Shown piece by piece: positions 1 to 5,893 of a DNA stretch of 7,820 nt. The notes under the pieces are model-generated. The model worked only from the letters and a program-made list of their open reading frames with translations, was not told the origin of the DNA and ran no database searches. The position numbers and the translations under genes were made by a program. Origin of the DNA: Oscillospiraceae bacterium (GTDB taxonomy: Bacteria > Bacillota > Clostridia > Oscillospirales > Ruminococcaceae); contig CAAEOA010000194.1 of assembly GCA_900757485.1 (NCBI GenBank), positions 1 through 7,820 on the forward strand, read 5' to 3'. Each line of letters starts with the position of its first letter. Position 1 is the stretch's first letter.

Positions 1-960
1 AATTTCGAATCGGCGACCGGCACCGCGAAAATCCGCAATTCCGGCTGAGACCTGCTCCGGCGTTGCACCGACGGCAAAAGCTGCAGCTGCTGCAGCCATG
101 GAGTTTAGGATGTTATGTTTGCCGGGGACGTAAAGCTTAACAGTACAGCGTTTATTTCCGCGGTACATCAGGTCATAGCTGCGAAAACAGTCTTCTATTC
201 TGCCGATATTAGCAGGGTAATAATCGTTTGTATCTGACCAACCGAATGTGATGGTTTCTTTGCCGAGTCCTTCTACCGCTTTCATTGTATTGGCATCATC
301 TCCATTGACAATCAATGATTTGGTTGCCATTTGAGCAAATTTTCGGAAAGAGCCAATCAGTCGTTCCAAAGTTTTAAAATATTCCATATGATCCCGGTCA
401 ATATTTAATATTATCGCAATATCCGGGGAAAGATGTAAAAAGGTGTCAACATATTCACAGGACTCACAGACCATGATATCGGATTTTCCGGCTCTGCCGC
501 TTCCACCGATAATCGGAAGTTTTCCCCCGATTACGGCACTGGGATCAATGTTTGCCTCCATCAGAATTTGTGTCAGGATAGAGGAAGTCGTAGTCTTGCC
601 GTGTGTACCGCTGACGCAGATGGCATGATGATAGCGGCGGGGAATCAATCCCAGCAGCTCACAGCGTTCCAGTACCGGCACGCCGCTTGCTTTGGCAGCA
701 ATCAGTTCCGGATTATCATTCATAATTGCAGCCGTGTGTATGATCAAATCAGCGCCGGCAATGTTTTCGGCGCATTGGCCGAGATGTACCGGGATTCCCA
801 TTTTTCGGACTGCGGCGAGCGTATCTGTCTCGTTGTTATCCGAGCCGGTGATATAATATCCTTCACTGTGCAGGATTTGGGCGAGGGGATACATCCCCGA
901 GCCGCCGATACCGATAAAATGCAGATGCTTTTTTCCTTGTAAAATATTATTGTCAACCAT
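1..960 (-). CDS. murC: UDP-N-acetylmuramate--L-alanine ligase (MurC), C-terminus cut by window edge
   Basis: Cytoplasmic Mur ligase that uses ATP to add L-alanine to UDP-N-acetylmuramic acid, the first step in building the peptidoglycan stem peptide. The visible 320 codons cover the N-terminal UDP-binding Rossmann domain (HFIGIGGSGM, residues 14-23; GSDNNETDT, 39-47) and most of the central ATPase domain. The P-loop is GTHGKTTTS (118-126). The MurC-type CEYVDTFLHL stretch (168-177) and the NIDRDHMEYF region (186-195) follow. GAGRRFEI (313-320), the MurC signature before the C-terminal domain, lies at the edge. The family is about 450-460 residues, so roughly 130-140 are missing beyond position 1. 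The ATG at 960 is preceded by GAAAGG with a spacing of 9 nt, and a -10 box lies about 60 bp upstream. The gene is divergent from the purine permease. No frame damage is seen. Confidence 0.96.
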   Translation of the reverse strand, partial: MVDNNILQGKKHLHFIGIGGSGMYPLAQILHSEGYYITGSDNNETDTLAAVRKMGIPVHLGQCAENIAGADLIIHTAAIMNDNPELIAAKASGVPVLERCELLGLIPRRYHHAICVSGTHGKTTTSSILTQILMEANIDPSAVIGGKLPIIGGSGRAGKSDIMVCESCEYVDTFLHLSPDIAIILNIDRDHMEYFKTLERLIGSFRKFAQMATKSLIVNGDDANTMKAVEGLGKETITFGWSDTNDYYPANIGRIEDCFRSYDLMYRGNKRCTVKLYVPGKHNILNSMAAAAAAFAVGATPEQVSAGIADFRGAGRRFEI

Positions 961-1022
961 GTCATCAAGCCTTTCTGAATCGGGGAAAGCTGTCCCTGAT
1001 AAATGGATTTTTGCACTATTCT

Positions 1023-1051
1023 ATTATATAGCGAAACCGTGAAAAAATAAA
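1023..1051 (-). promoter_or_regulatory. Probable sigma-A promoter of murC
   Basis: Read on the minus strand, a perfect TATAAT (1028-1023) sits 17 bp downstream of a weak -35 (TTTATT, 1051-1046). It would start transcription near 1015 and give a leader of about 55 nt before the murC start at 960. The -10 is convincing; the -35 matches the consensus poorly. Confidence 0.5.
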
Positions 1052-1059
1052 CACATTTT

Positions 1060-1089
1060 AGAAAGAATTTTTAGGATCAGAAAGAATTT
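1060..1089. repeat. Two direct copies of AGAAAGAATTT, 19 bp apart
   Basis: AGAAAGAATTT occurs at 1060-1070 and again at 1079-1089, and a shorter AGAAAGAA at 1134-1141 lies in the spacer of the permease promoter. The copies lie between the two divergent promoters. They could be binding sites for a regulator or merely A-rich intergenic sequence. No known operator is recognised. Confidence 0.35.
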
Positions 1090-1096
1090 ATCAGAA

Positions 1097-1126
1097 TGTC
1101 AGCATAGAAAGGCTATGATGTTGACA
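1097..1126. promoter_or_regulatory. Imperfect dyad overlapping the -35 box of the permease promoter (candidate operator)
   Basis: TGTCA (1097-1101) and CATAG (1103-1107) are mirrored by CTATG (1113-1117) and TGACA (1122-1126) around AAAGG. The arms are complementary, but the gaps differ (1 nt against 4 nt). The right arm is part of the TTGACA -35 element, so a protein bound here would block the promoter. It does not match the Bacillus PurR box as I know it. Confidence 0.4.
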
Positions 1127-1150
1127 AAATAATAGAAAGAACGGTATAAT
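1121..1150 (+). promoter_or_regulatory. Strong sigma-A promoter of the purine permease
   Basis: A perfect TTGACA (1121-1126) and a perfect TATAAT (1145-1150) are separated by 18 bp. Transcription should begin near 1156, leaving a leader of about 160 nt before the permease start at 1320. Such a strong promoter with a long leader suggests control by attenuation, repression or both. Confidence 0.85.
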
Positions 1151-1165
1151 AGAGTGTCTGATGAA

Positions 1166-1251
1166 AGGATTTTTCGGATTGTCGCTTGTCAGCATGAGTA
1201 TTGCAATCAGAAAATCCTCAGTGTGAGGGGCATGGTTTAATACTCATTTTT
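1166..1251 (+). promoter_or_regulatory. Structured leader RNA with two alternative folds, candidate riboswitch or attenuator
   Basis: Fold A is a hairpin: AGGATTTT (1166-1173) pairs with AAAATCCT (1211-1218), and inside it GATTG (1177-1181) pairs with CAATC (1204-1208). Fold B pairs ATGAGTATT (1194-1202) with AATACTCAT (1239-1247) over 9 perfect base pairs. It encloses the small hairpin CCTCA-GTG-TGAGG (1216-1228) and ends in five T residues. The CCTCA arm overlaps the 3' strand of fold A. The 5' strand of fold B sits in the loop of fold A, so the two compete or form a pseudoknot. No purine-riboswitch core (such as TTTCTACC or CCGTAAA) is present. The class is unrecognised; a ligand-responsive leader is an inference from the folds and the downstream purine transporter. 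Confidence 0.5.
1194..1251 (+). terminator. Candidate conditional terminator in the permease leader
   Basis: The 9-bp stem ATGAGTATT/AATACTCAT with a nested 5-bp hairpin is followed directly by TTTTT (1247-1251). The stem is AT-rich and broken by internal unpaired bases, so it would be a weak terminator on its own. That would suit a regulated one. Confidence 0.35.
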
Positions 1252-1319
1252 ATCTGAAACTAGTATGAAAATGAATTGACTATCACCAATGCTGATATTT
1301 ATGAAAGGGACGTGTCTTG

Positions 1320-2714
1320 ATGTTAGAAAAAATTTTTAAATTGAAAGAAAACGAGACAACAGTAAGAACTGAAATTATTGCAGGTATTACGGTGTTCTTG
1401 GCAATGGCGTATATCCTTGCGGTCAATCCCGATATGCTGTCTGCCGCCGGAATGGACAAGGGCGCGGTGTTTACCGCAACTGCGGTGTCTGCCGCGTTGG
1501 CGACCTTTATCATGGGCTTTTTCGCCAATTATCCGATTGCACTTGCTTCCGGTATGGGATTGAATGCATACTTTACTTACACGGTATGTCTTGGCATGGG
1601 ACTGGGAGATAATGCATGGAAAATTGCTTTGACCGCTGTTTTGGTAGAAGGTATTATTTTTATTTTACTGTCGCTGTTTAAATTTCGGGAAAAGCTGGTT
1701 AATGCGATACCGGCGAATTTAAAATACGGTATTACTGCCGGTATCGGCTTGTTTATTACCATCGTCGGTTTAAAAGGCGCGAGAATTGTAGTCAGCGATG
1801 CTTATTTGGTAGGAGATCAGGTTACTTCTGATACTTTAATTAAACTCGGAGATCTGTCTTCTGCCCCGGTGGCACTTGCTCTTATCGGCGTGATGTTGAT
1901 TGCGATTTTAATGGCTTTTAAAGTAAAGGGAGCAATCTTGATTGGGATTGTCGGCACATGGCTGCTGGGAATTGTGGCAGAACTCGGCGGATGGTATCAT
2001 GTTGACAACGTATCGAATTTCAGCTTGATTCCGAATTTTTCGAATTCTTCCGCTTTTCTTCCGCCTTCCCTCGCCCCGACATTGTTTCAGTTTGATTTCA
2101 GCTATATGATCAATAATATTGTTTCATTTGCAGTCATTGTTTTTGCATTCCTTTTTGTGGATTTATTTGATACAGTAGGAACTTTGGTCGGTGTTGCCGC
2201 AAAAGCAAATCTGCTGGATGAAAAAGGAAATTTACCCCGTGCGGGACGCGCTTTAATGGCAGACGCAATCGGTACAGTTTCGGGTGCAATGCTGGGAACA
2301 TCTACTGTTACAAGCTATGTTGAATCCAGTGCTGGTGTCGCCGAGGGCGGCAAAACGGGATTGACTGCGGTAGTTACCGGTTTGTTGTTTTTGGTTTCTT
2401 TGTTTTTGTCCCCGATTTTTTTGGCAATTCCGAGTTTTGCGACAGCTCCGGCGTTAATTATCGTAGGTCTGTTGATGATGTCAGCGGTAACTAAAATGAG
2501 CTTTGAGGGTGATTTTGCCGATACATTGGGAGGATTCCTTGCAATTGTGATGATGCCGTTCACCTATTCTGTTGCAAACGGTATTATGTTTGGTATGCTG
2601 GCATGGGTTGTCATCAAATTAGTAACCGGAAAAGTCAAAGATATTTCTCCGGTTATGTATGTGGCGGCGGCATTGTTTGTCCTTCGTATTATTACTTTGG
2701 TATTACCGTCATAA
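1320..2714 (+). CDS. pbuG: NCS2-family purine permease (AzgA/PbuG type, hypoxanthine/guanine/adenine uptake)
   Basis: Polytopic membrane transporter of 464 residues that probably brings purine bases into the cell by proton symport for salvage. Family signatures run in order: FLAMAYILAVNP (26-37), SGMGLNAYF (77-85), a KYGITAGIGLFI segment, FVDLFDTVGTLVGVA (from residue 279), then DAIGTVSGAMLGTSTVTSYVESSAGV. D281/D284 and E335 lie in the two helices that bind substrate in NCS2 proteins. The length is normal for AzgA-like proteins. A TTG at 1317 is in frame, but the ATG at 1320 is better spaced from AAAGGGA (1304-1310) and is preferred. The gene appears monocistronic, with a strong promoter, a structured leader and its own terminator. 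The purine-base assignment follows the AzgA-like branch; whether hypoxanthine, guanine or adenine is preferred cannot be read from the sequence. Confidence 0.9.
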   Translation: MLEKIFKLKENETTVRTEIIAGITVFLAMAYILAVNPDMLSAAGMDKGAVFTATAVSAALATFIMGFFANYPIALASGMGLNAYFTYTVCLGMGLGDNAWKIALTAVLVEGIIFILLSLFKFREKLVNAIPANLKYGITAGIGLFITIVGLKGARIVVSDAYLVGDQVTSDTLIKLGDLSSAPVALALIGVMLIAILMAFKVKGAILIGIVGTWLLGIVAELGGWYHVDNVSNFSLIPNFSNSSAFLPPSLAPTLFQFDFSYMINNIVSFAVIVFAFLFVDLFDTVGTLVGVAAKANLLDEKGNLPRAGRALMADAIGTVSGAMLGTSTVTSYVESSAGVAEGGKTGLTAVVTGLLFLVSLFLSPIFLAIPSFATAPALIIVGLLMMSAVTKMSFEGDFADTLGGFLAIVMMPFTYSVANGIMFGMLAWVVIKLVTGKVKDISPVMYVAAALFVLRIITLVLPS

Positions 2715-2738
2715 TTTGAAATTTGCAGATCAATATTT

Positions 2739-2783
2739 GGAACAACTCTGATGTGATTTCCTGTCGGAGTTGTTCTTTCTTTG
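2739..2783 (+). terminator. Intrinsic terminator of the permease gene
   Basis: GAACAACTCTGA (2740-2751) pairs with TCGGAGTTGTTC (2764-2775), a 12-bp stem with one G-T pair and a 12-nt loop. The T-rich tail TTTCTTTG follows. It begins about 25 bp after the permease stop codon. Confidence 0.85.
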
Positions 2784-2874
2784 TATAGTTAATTTAAGTC
2801 AGCGGATTATATTTTGCCATAGCAATAATTGAGTAATATAGAGCAATATTTTTCTGGATTTACACTATATCATG

Positions 2875-2883
2875 TGTTATAAT
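2875..2883 (+). promoter_or_regulatory. Extended -10 promoter of the transaldolase gene
   Basis: TGTTATAAT combines the extended TGN element with a perfect TATAAT (2878-2883). There is no good -35 at 17-18 bp. TTTACA at 2859-2864 lies only 13 bp upstream, too close to act as one. Extended -10 promoters can work without a strong -35. Transcription would start near 2890, about 58 nt before the start codon. Confidence 0.55.
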
Positions 2884-2947
2884 GAAAAAAACACTTGCGA
2901 GAGCATCTGTATATTGTAAAATAGACGTTTGGAAAGAATGTGTTGTT

Positions 2948-3595
2948 ATGCGATTGTTTGTGGATACTGCAAATGTAGAAGAAATCAAAGAAGCAGAAGC
3001 ACTGGGTGTTATCTGCGGAGTAACGACCAACCCGTCTTTAATTGCAAAAGAGGGTAGGGATTTTGTTGAGGTTGTCAAAGAGATCACCTCTATTGTAGAC
3101 GGTCCGATTTCAGCAGAAGTGATCTCTTTGGATCACGGTAAAATGGTAGAGGAAGCTTTGGAGTTGGCAAAGATACATAAAAATATTGTTATCAAAATCC
3201 CGATGTGCGCTGAGGGATTGAAAGCAGTTAAAAATTTATCCGAAAAGAAGATTAAAACGAATGTTACACTGATTTTTTCTGCGGCGCAGGCATTATTAGC
3301 GGCACGTGCGGGAGCTTCTTATGTCAGTCCGTTTTTGGGCAGGCTGGATGATATCGGCTCAGAGGGGATGACTCTGATTCGTGATATCGCAGATATATTT
3401 GCGGTGCATGGGATTGAAACGGAAATTATTGCAGCGAGTATCCGTAATCCAATTCACGTAATTGAGGCGGCAAAAGCAGGCTGTGATATTGCTACGGTAC
3501 CCTATAAAGTAATTGTGCAGATGATTAACCACCCGCTGACTGAAAAAGGAATCGAGCGTTTTTTGAAAGATTGGGAAACCGTCCCGAAAAAATAA
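2948..3595 (+). CDS. tal: Small (type 3, FSA/TalC-like) transaldolase
   Basis: Single-domain TIM-barrel enzyme of 215 residues, the usual length for this family. It moves a dihydroxyacetone unit between sugar phosphates in the non-oxidative pentose phosphate pathway. Visible motifs are the start LFVDTAN, TTNPSL (26-31), the Schiff-base lysine K83 in VIKIPM, TNVTLIFS (104-111) and SPFLGR (127-132). In fructose-6-phosphate aldolases the matching positions carry Gln (E. coli FSA Q59) and Tyr (Y131). Here they are E57 and F129, the transaldolase pattern, so true transaldolase activity is expected. The start was set at 2948, where the conserved N-terminus begins 11 nt after GGAAAG. An in-frame ATG at 2882 would overlap the promoter -10 and add 22 residues not typical of the family. 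The gene is monocistronic and convergent with the VWA gene. Confidence 0.93.
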   Translation: MRLFVDTANVEEIKEAEALGVICGVTTNPSLIAKEGRDFVEVVKEITSIVDGPISAEVISLDHGKMVEEALELAKIHKNIVIKIPMCAEGLKAVKNLSEKKIKTNVTLIFSAAQALLAARAGASYVSPFLGRLDDIGSEGMTLIRDIADIFAVHGIETEIIAASIRNPIHVIEAAKAGCDIATVPYKVIVQMINHPLTEKGIERFLKDWETVPKK

Positions 3596-3643
3596 AAGGC
3601 TATGAAATCAAACAGGCGCAATGCCAAATCGTTAATGAAAGAG

Positions 3644-3690
3644 AAACCACTGTCCGAGAGCAAACTGCTTCTCGGACAGTGGTTTGTTTG
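3644..3690. terminator. Bidirectional terminator between convergent genes
   Basis: AAACCACTGTCCGAGA (3644-3659) and TCTCGGACAGTGGTTT (3670-3685) form a perfect 16-bp stem, which can extend by two more pairs around a bulged T. On the plus strand it is followed by TTTGTTTG. On the minus strand the A-rich stretch before it gives a T-rich tail. It serves the transaldolase on one strand and the VWA gene, whose stop is at 3702, on the other. Confidence 0.9.
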
Positions 3691-3701
3691 TTCAGTGAGC
3701 A

Positions 3702-5195
3702 TTAAGAGAGAAAGTCATTGATAATGTTAACTAGTAAATCATTCAGCTTATAAACCTTGCTTTCACCGATGGTCGGCTCAATGTGACTTCCTCCGATACC
3801 GCTGTCGTCGGTCAGTGTAACGTAGGTGCCGCCTGTTCCGGTGCTGAGCGCCCGCATCAAATATTCGGTGTTTTTATCAATTCCGCTGGCGGTCACCGGA
3901 ATGATACGAATGCCGTTTTTCGCTGCCGCTGTCATTAATTTTTGCATCTCTGCTTTGGCGCTGTCATGCGGCGGCGCGTCTAAAATCAGGAAAAGCAGTT
4001 TTGCGGAGGCGTTTGGTGACCATTCATGCTTGTAAATTGCGTCATTCAGAGCTTGCTCTACCGCTTCTTCAAAATCTCCGCCGCCCTCGGCAGATTGCGC
4101 TTTTAAATTGCTGATTGCAGTGTTCACCTCATCGACAAACGGGAAAGGACGTACCACATATTGATCTTCCTTGTCCCGGTAGAAGTTGACGCTTAACCGG
4201 AGCGGAATATTTCCGTTTTGCTTTTTTACGCGCAGAATAATGTCGGAAAGCTCCTGCTGCAGATAGGATAGTTCGTCTCCCATAGAACCGGTTGTATCAC
4301 ATACGAACATCAAATCCAGTGCGGTACTCCGTTTTGCTGCGCTTTCCAATGAAATGGTGTAAGCGGAAGAAACAGTATTTTCCAAAGCTTGTTCTGTTAC
4401 TTTATCCCCATATTTCACGATGATTTTTTTGGGAGTATTATTTTGCTGAAAAACATGGTAGAACAGATAAGCTTTTCCTTTGTTATCGCTGACAGCAGAC
4501 CAGATTTCATTACCCTGTTCATCAAGCAAGGTAACGGCTGCCCCGCCGATCAAGATCTGATTGCTTTGCACCGTTACGGCAATCCGTTTTGTCAGATTCA
4601 TTCCCCAATGTGTTTGGTATTGCCGAAATTCACTGTTTTGTCCCAATAGATTTAACCAGAAGTCAAAGTTCAGATTGTCATTCCAGGCTTTTGCAGTCAA
4701 CAGTCCTGCAATTGCCTGATTGGATTGTGACGTTGTCGAGCCGCCGGTGCTTCCTGGTTTCTTGGTTGCACTGTCGGCGGTAGCTTCTCCCTTTGCAGTG
4801 GTTTCATGTTTTTCTTCGTCAGTTGTTCCGGTAAATTTTTCATCCGAACCTTCCGTATCTCCGACGTCATATGCAGCGTCTGTGTCGCCTGCAGTAGGTT
4901 CTGTTTCTTCCGGGGAGGCGTCTTCTGCCGCTCCTCCGTTATATGTTTCGGATTTATTTACTGCTGAGAAAGAGAGCGCGTCGGAGCTTTTAGGGCTGCC
5001 GAGACTGCCGTTTAGCATCGCCGAAAAGACACCGCCGCCTACTAGTACAAAAGCAAGGCATGCTGCAATTGCTTTTTTCATTTTTATATGGTAGTTTTTT
5101 GGCACAGAGGACTGTACCAAAATTTTACGGATTGTTTTGTCTTTTAATTTTTCGTCCGGTGTCAGTTGATCAAACCCTTTGAAAAGATTCTTCAT
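3702..5195 (-). CDS. Membrane-anchored VWA-domain protein, putative anti-sigma factor of the adjacent ECF sigma factor
   Basis: The protein has 497 residues. Residues 1-38 form a charged cytoplasmic tail (FDQLTPDEKLKDKTIRKIL). One membrane helix lies at about 40-60, after KMKK. Residues 62-160 are an acidic, Ser/Thr/Gly-rich stalk. Residues about 200-285 resemble a carboxypeptidase-regulatory or Ig-like beta-sandwich (VTLLDEQGNEIWSAVSDNKG). A VWA domain follows from about 291 to the end. Its MIDAS is DTTGSMG (D300, T302, S304), with EGGGDFEEAVEQAL (D374) and LILDAPPH (D406). The start overlaps the sigma gene by 26 bp and has GGAG about 9 nt upstream, so the two are translationally coupled. 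No zinc anti-sigma HxxxCxxC motif is present. The membrane and VWA calls are secure. The anti-sigma role is inferred from coupling and topology; it could instead be a target gene of the sigma factor. Confidence 0.88.
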   Translation of the reverse strand: MKNLFKGFDQLTPDEKLKDKTIRKILVQSSVPKNYHIKMKKAIAACLAFVLVGGGVFSAMLNGSLGSPKSSDALSFSAVNKSETYNGGAAEDASPEETEPTAGDTDAAYDVGDTEGSDEKFTGTTDEEKHETTAKGEATADSATKKPGSTGGSTTSQSNQAIAGLLTAKAWNDNLNFDFWLNLLGQNSEFRQYQTHWGMNLTKRIAVTVQSNQILIGGAAVTLLDEQGNEIWSAVSDNKGKAYLFYHVFQQNNTPKKIIVKYGDKVTEQALENTVSSAYTISLESAAKRSTALDLMFVCDTTGSMGDELSYLQQELSDIILRVKKQNGNIPLRLSVNFYRDKEDQYVVRPFPFVDEVNTAISNLKAQSAEGGGDFEEAVEQALNDAIYKHEWSPNASAKLLFLILDAPPHDSAKAEMQKLMTAAAKNGIRIIPVTASGIDKNTEYLMRALSTGTGGTYVTLTDDSGIGGSHIEPTIGESKVYKLNDLLVNIINDFLS

Positions 5196-5682
5196 GTTTC
5201 ATATCTCCAATCAACTTGGTTTTCAGAAGTTCTCTGCCCCTCTTTAGCTGTGTTCGCACGGTAGCGGGTTTTATGTGCAGCAGATTGGCAATTTCCTCCG
5301 TTGAATAGCCTTCATAATAGTGCAGATATAGTACCTGCCTGTATTTTATAGGAAGCTCAAGCAAAACAGTGATTGTTTCCACATCTGTTTCATCTTGTAT
5401 TGCTCCGGTCAGTTGATCCAGCGGAACGGTTTTGCGGTACCAGGCGGTATGCAAAAAGTTTTTGCAATAATTCGACGCCACTGTGATCAGCCACGCTTTT
5501 TCATGCTCCTCGCTCTCAAAAACGGGTTGTTTTTCAAAAAGACGCAAAAACACCTCTTGAAACATATCTTGGGTGTCTTGCTCGTTTTTCAGATAAAGAA
5601 TACCCAAACGGTAAATCATATTTCCAAATTTTTCAATTTGTTCAGAAATACAATTGCTCGTACGCAACAATTGAGTTTCCAT
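5170..5682 (-). CDS. ECF-type RNA polymerase sigma factor
   Basis: Sigma-70 family protein of 170 residues with only the two domains of the ECF group. Sigma region 2 spans about 15-85, with QDTQDMFQEVFLRLF (region 2.2, 35-49) and EKAWLITVASNYCKNFLH (region 2.3/2.4, 61-78). Sigma region 4 spans about 100-155, with LPIKYRQVLYLHYYEGYSTEEIA and the DNA-binding helix KPATVRTQLKRGRELLK (138-154). It redirects RNA polymerase to promoters typically bearing a GAAAC-type -35 box. The ATG at 5682 follows GAAAGGA with a long gap of about 12 nt. No better start is seen, because the upstream in-phase sequence has a stop. Its 3' end overlaps the VWA gene, the usual arrangement of a sigma factor with its membrane-bound regulator. 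The ECF subgroup cannot be assigned from reading alone. Confidence 0.95.
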   Translation of the reverse strand: METQLLRTSNCISEQIEKFGNMIYRLGILYLKNEQDTQDMFQEVFLRLFEKQPVFESEEHEKAWLITVASNYCKNFLHTAWYRKTVPLDQLTGAIQDETDVETITVLLELPIKYRQVLYLHYYEGYSTEEIANLLHIKPATVRTQLKRGRELLKTKLIGDMKHEESFQRV

Positions 5683-5740
5683 TTATATGACCATTCCTTT
5701 CTCGAGCTTTTGTCCTGTTTTATGAAGGCTTCTAATTACA

Positions 5741-5768
5741 ATACAGTTGAATAAAGAAAAATGTTTCA
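5741..5768 (-). promoter_or_regulatory. Candidate ECF-type, autoregulated promoter of the sigma/VWA operon
   Basis: On the minus strand, TGAAAC (5768-5763) is followed by a T-rich run and, after 17 bp, by TGTAT (5745-5741). Bacillus SigW/SigX/SigM-type promoters are TGAAAC with a 16-17 bp spacer and CGTA, so only the first -10 base differs. The site lies about 55 bp before the sigma start. A TTTCAT-TTT-ATGAAA palindrome (5764-5778) overlaps the -35. Confidence 0.55.
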
Positions 5769-5787
5769 TTTTATGAAAAATTGTTTC
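5756..5787. repeat. Tandem near-identical motif GAAAAAT(T)GTTTC before the sigma operon
   Basis: GAAAAATGTTTC (5756-5767) and GAAAAATTGTTTC (5775-5787) are two copies differing by one T. On the minus strand each reads GAAAC followed by a T run. The GAAAC cores are 20 bp apart, about two helical turns. The copy nearer the gene is the candidate -35; the distal copy lacks a matching -10. Confidence 0.45.
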
Positions 5788-5805
5788 GGCGAAAAAATAT
5801 GAATT

Positions 5806-5871
5806 AAAAAATATCAGCAATTTGAGGAAACGAAATAACATAATCGGTATCCTGGGACAAATTGCTGATAT
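5806..5871 (-). terminator. Intrinsic terminator of the SEDS/PBP transcript, with a long loop
   Basis: On the minus strand a 14-bp perfect stem (ATATCAGCAATTTG with CAAATTGCTGATAT; arms 5858-5871 and 5811-5824) is followed by TTTTT and a second T-rich stretch. It begins about 20 bp after the PBP stop. The 33-nt loop (5825-5857) is larger than usual and can close further by AGGA/TCCT pairing. It should isolate the sigma operon from readthrough. Confidence 0.85.
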
Positions 5872-5893
5872 CATTTTATGCGATGCAAAGGGA

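Noticed and set aside
568..942. Open frame of 124 codons on the plus strand
   Set aside because: It lies antisense to the well-conserved MurC coding region and its translation has no protein-like motif.
1150..1319. Canonical purine riboswitch before the permease
   Set aside because: Expected from the downstream gene, but the conserved core pieces (such as TTTCTACC, CCGTAAA and the three-way junction) were not found by eye on the plus strand.
2859..2864. TTTACA as the -35 of the transaldolase promoter
   Set aside because: The spacer to TATAAT is only 13 bp, too short for a sigma-A promoter; an extended -10 is the better reading.
2882..2947. Upstream in-frame ATG that would lengthen the transaldolase by 22 residues
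   Set aside because: The ATG overlaps the promoter -10, lies upstream of the likely transcription start, and the family begins at the MRLFVDTAN segment.
5055..5070. Lipobox-like IAAC (residues 43-46) in the VWA protein
   Set aside because: The Cys lies at the start, not the end, of the hydrophobic stretch, so a membrane helix fits better than a lipoprotein signal.
4720..5094. Open frame of 124 codons on the plus strand, rich in Ser/Val/Pro
   Set aside because: It is the antisense shadow of the low-complexity stalk and membrane region of the VWA protein.
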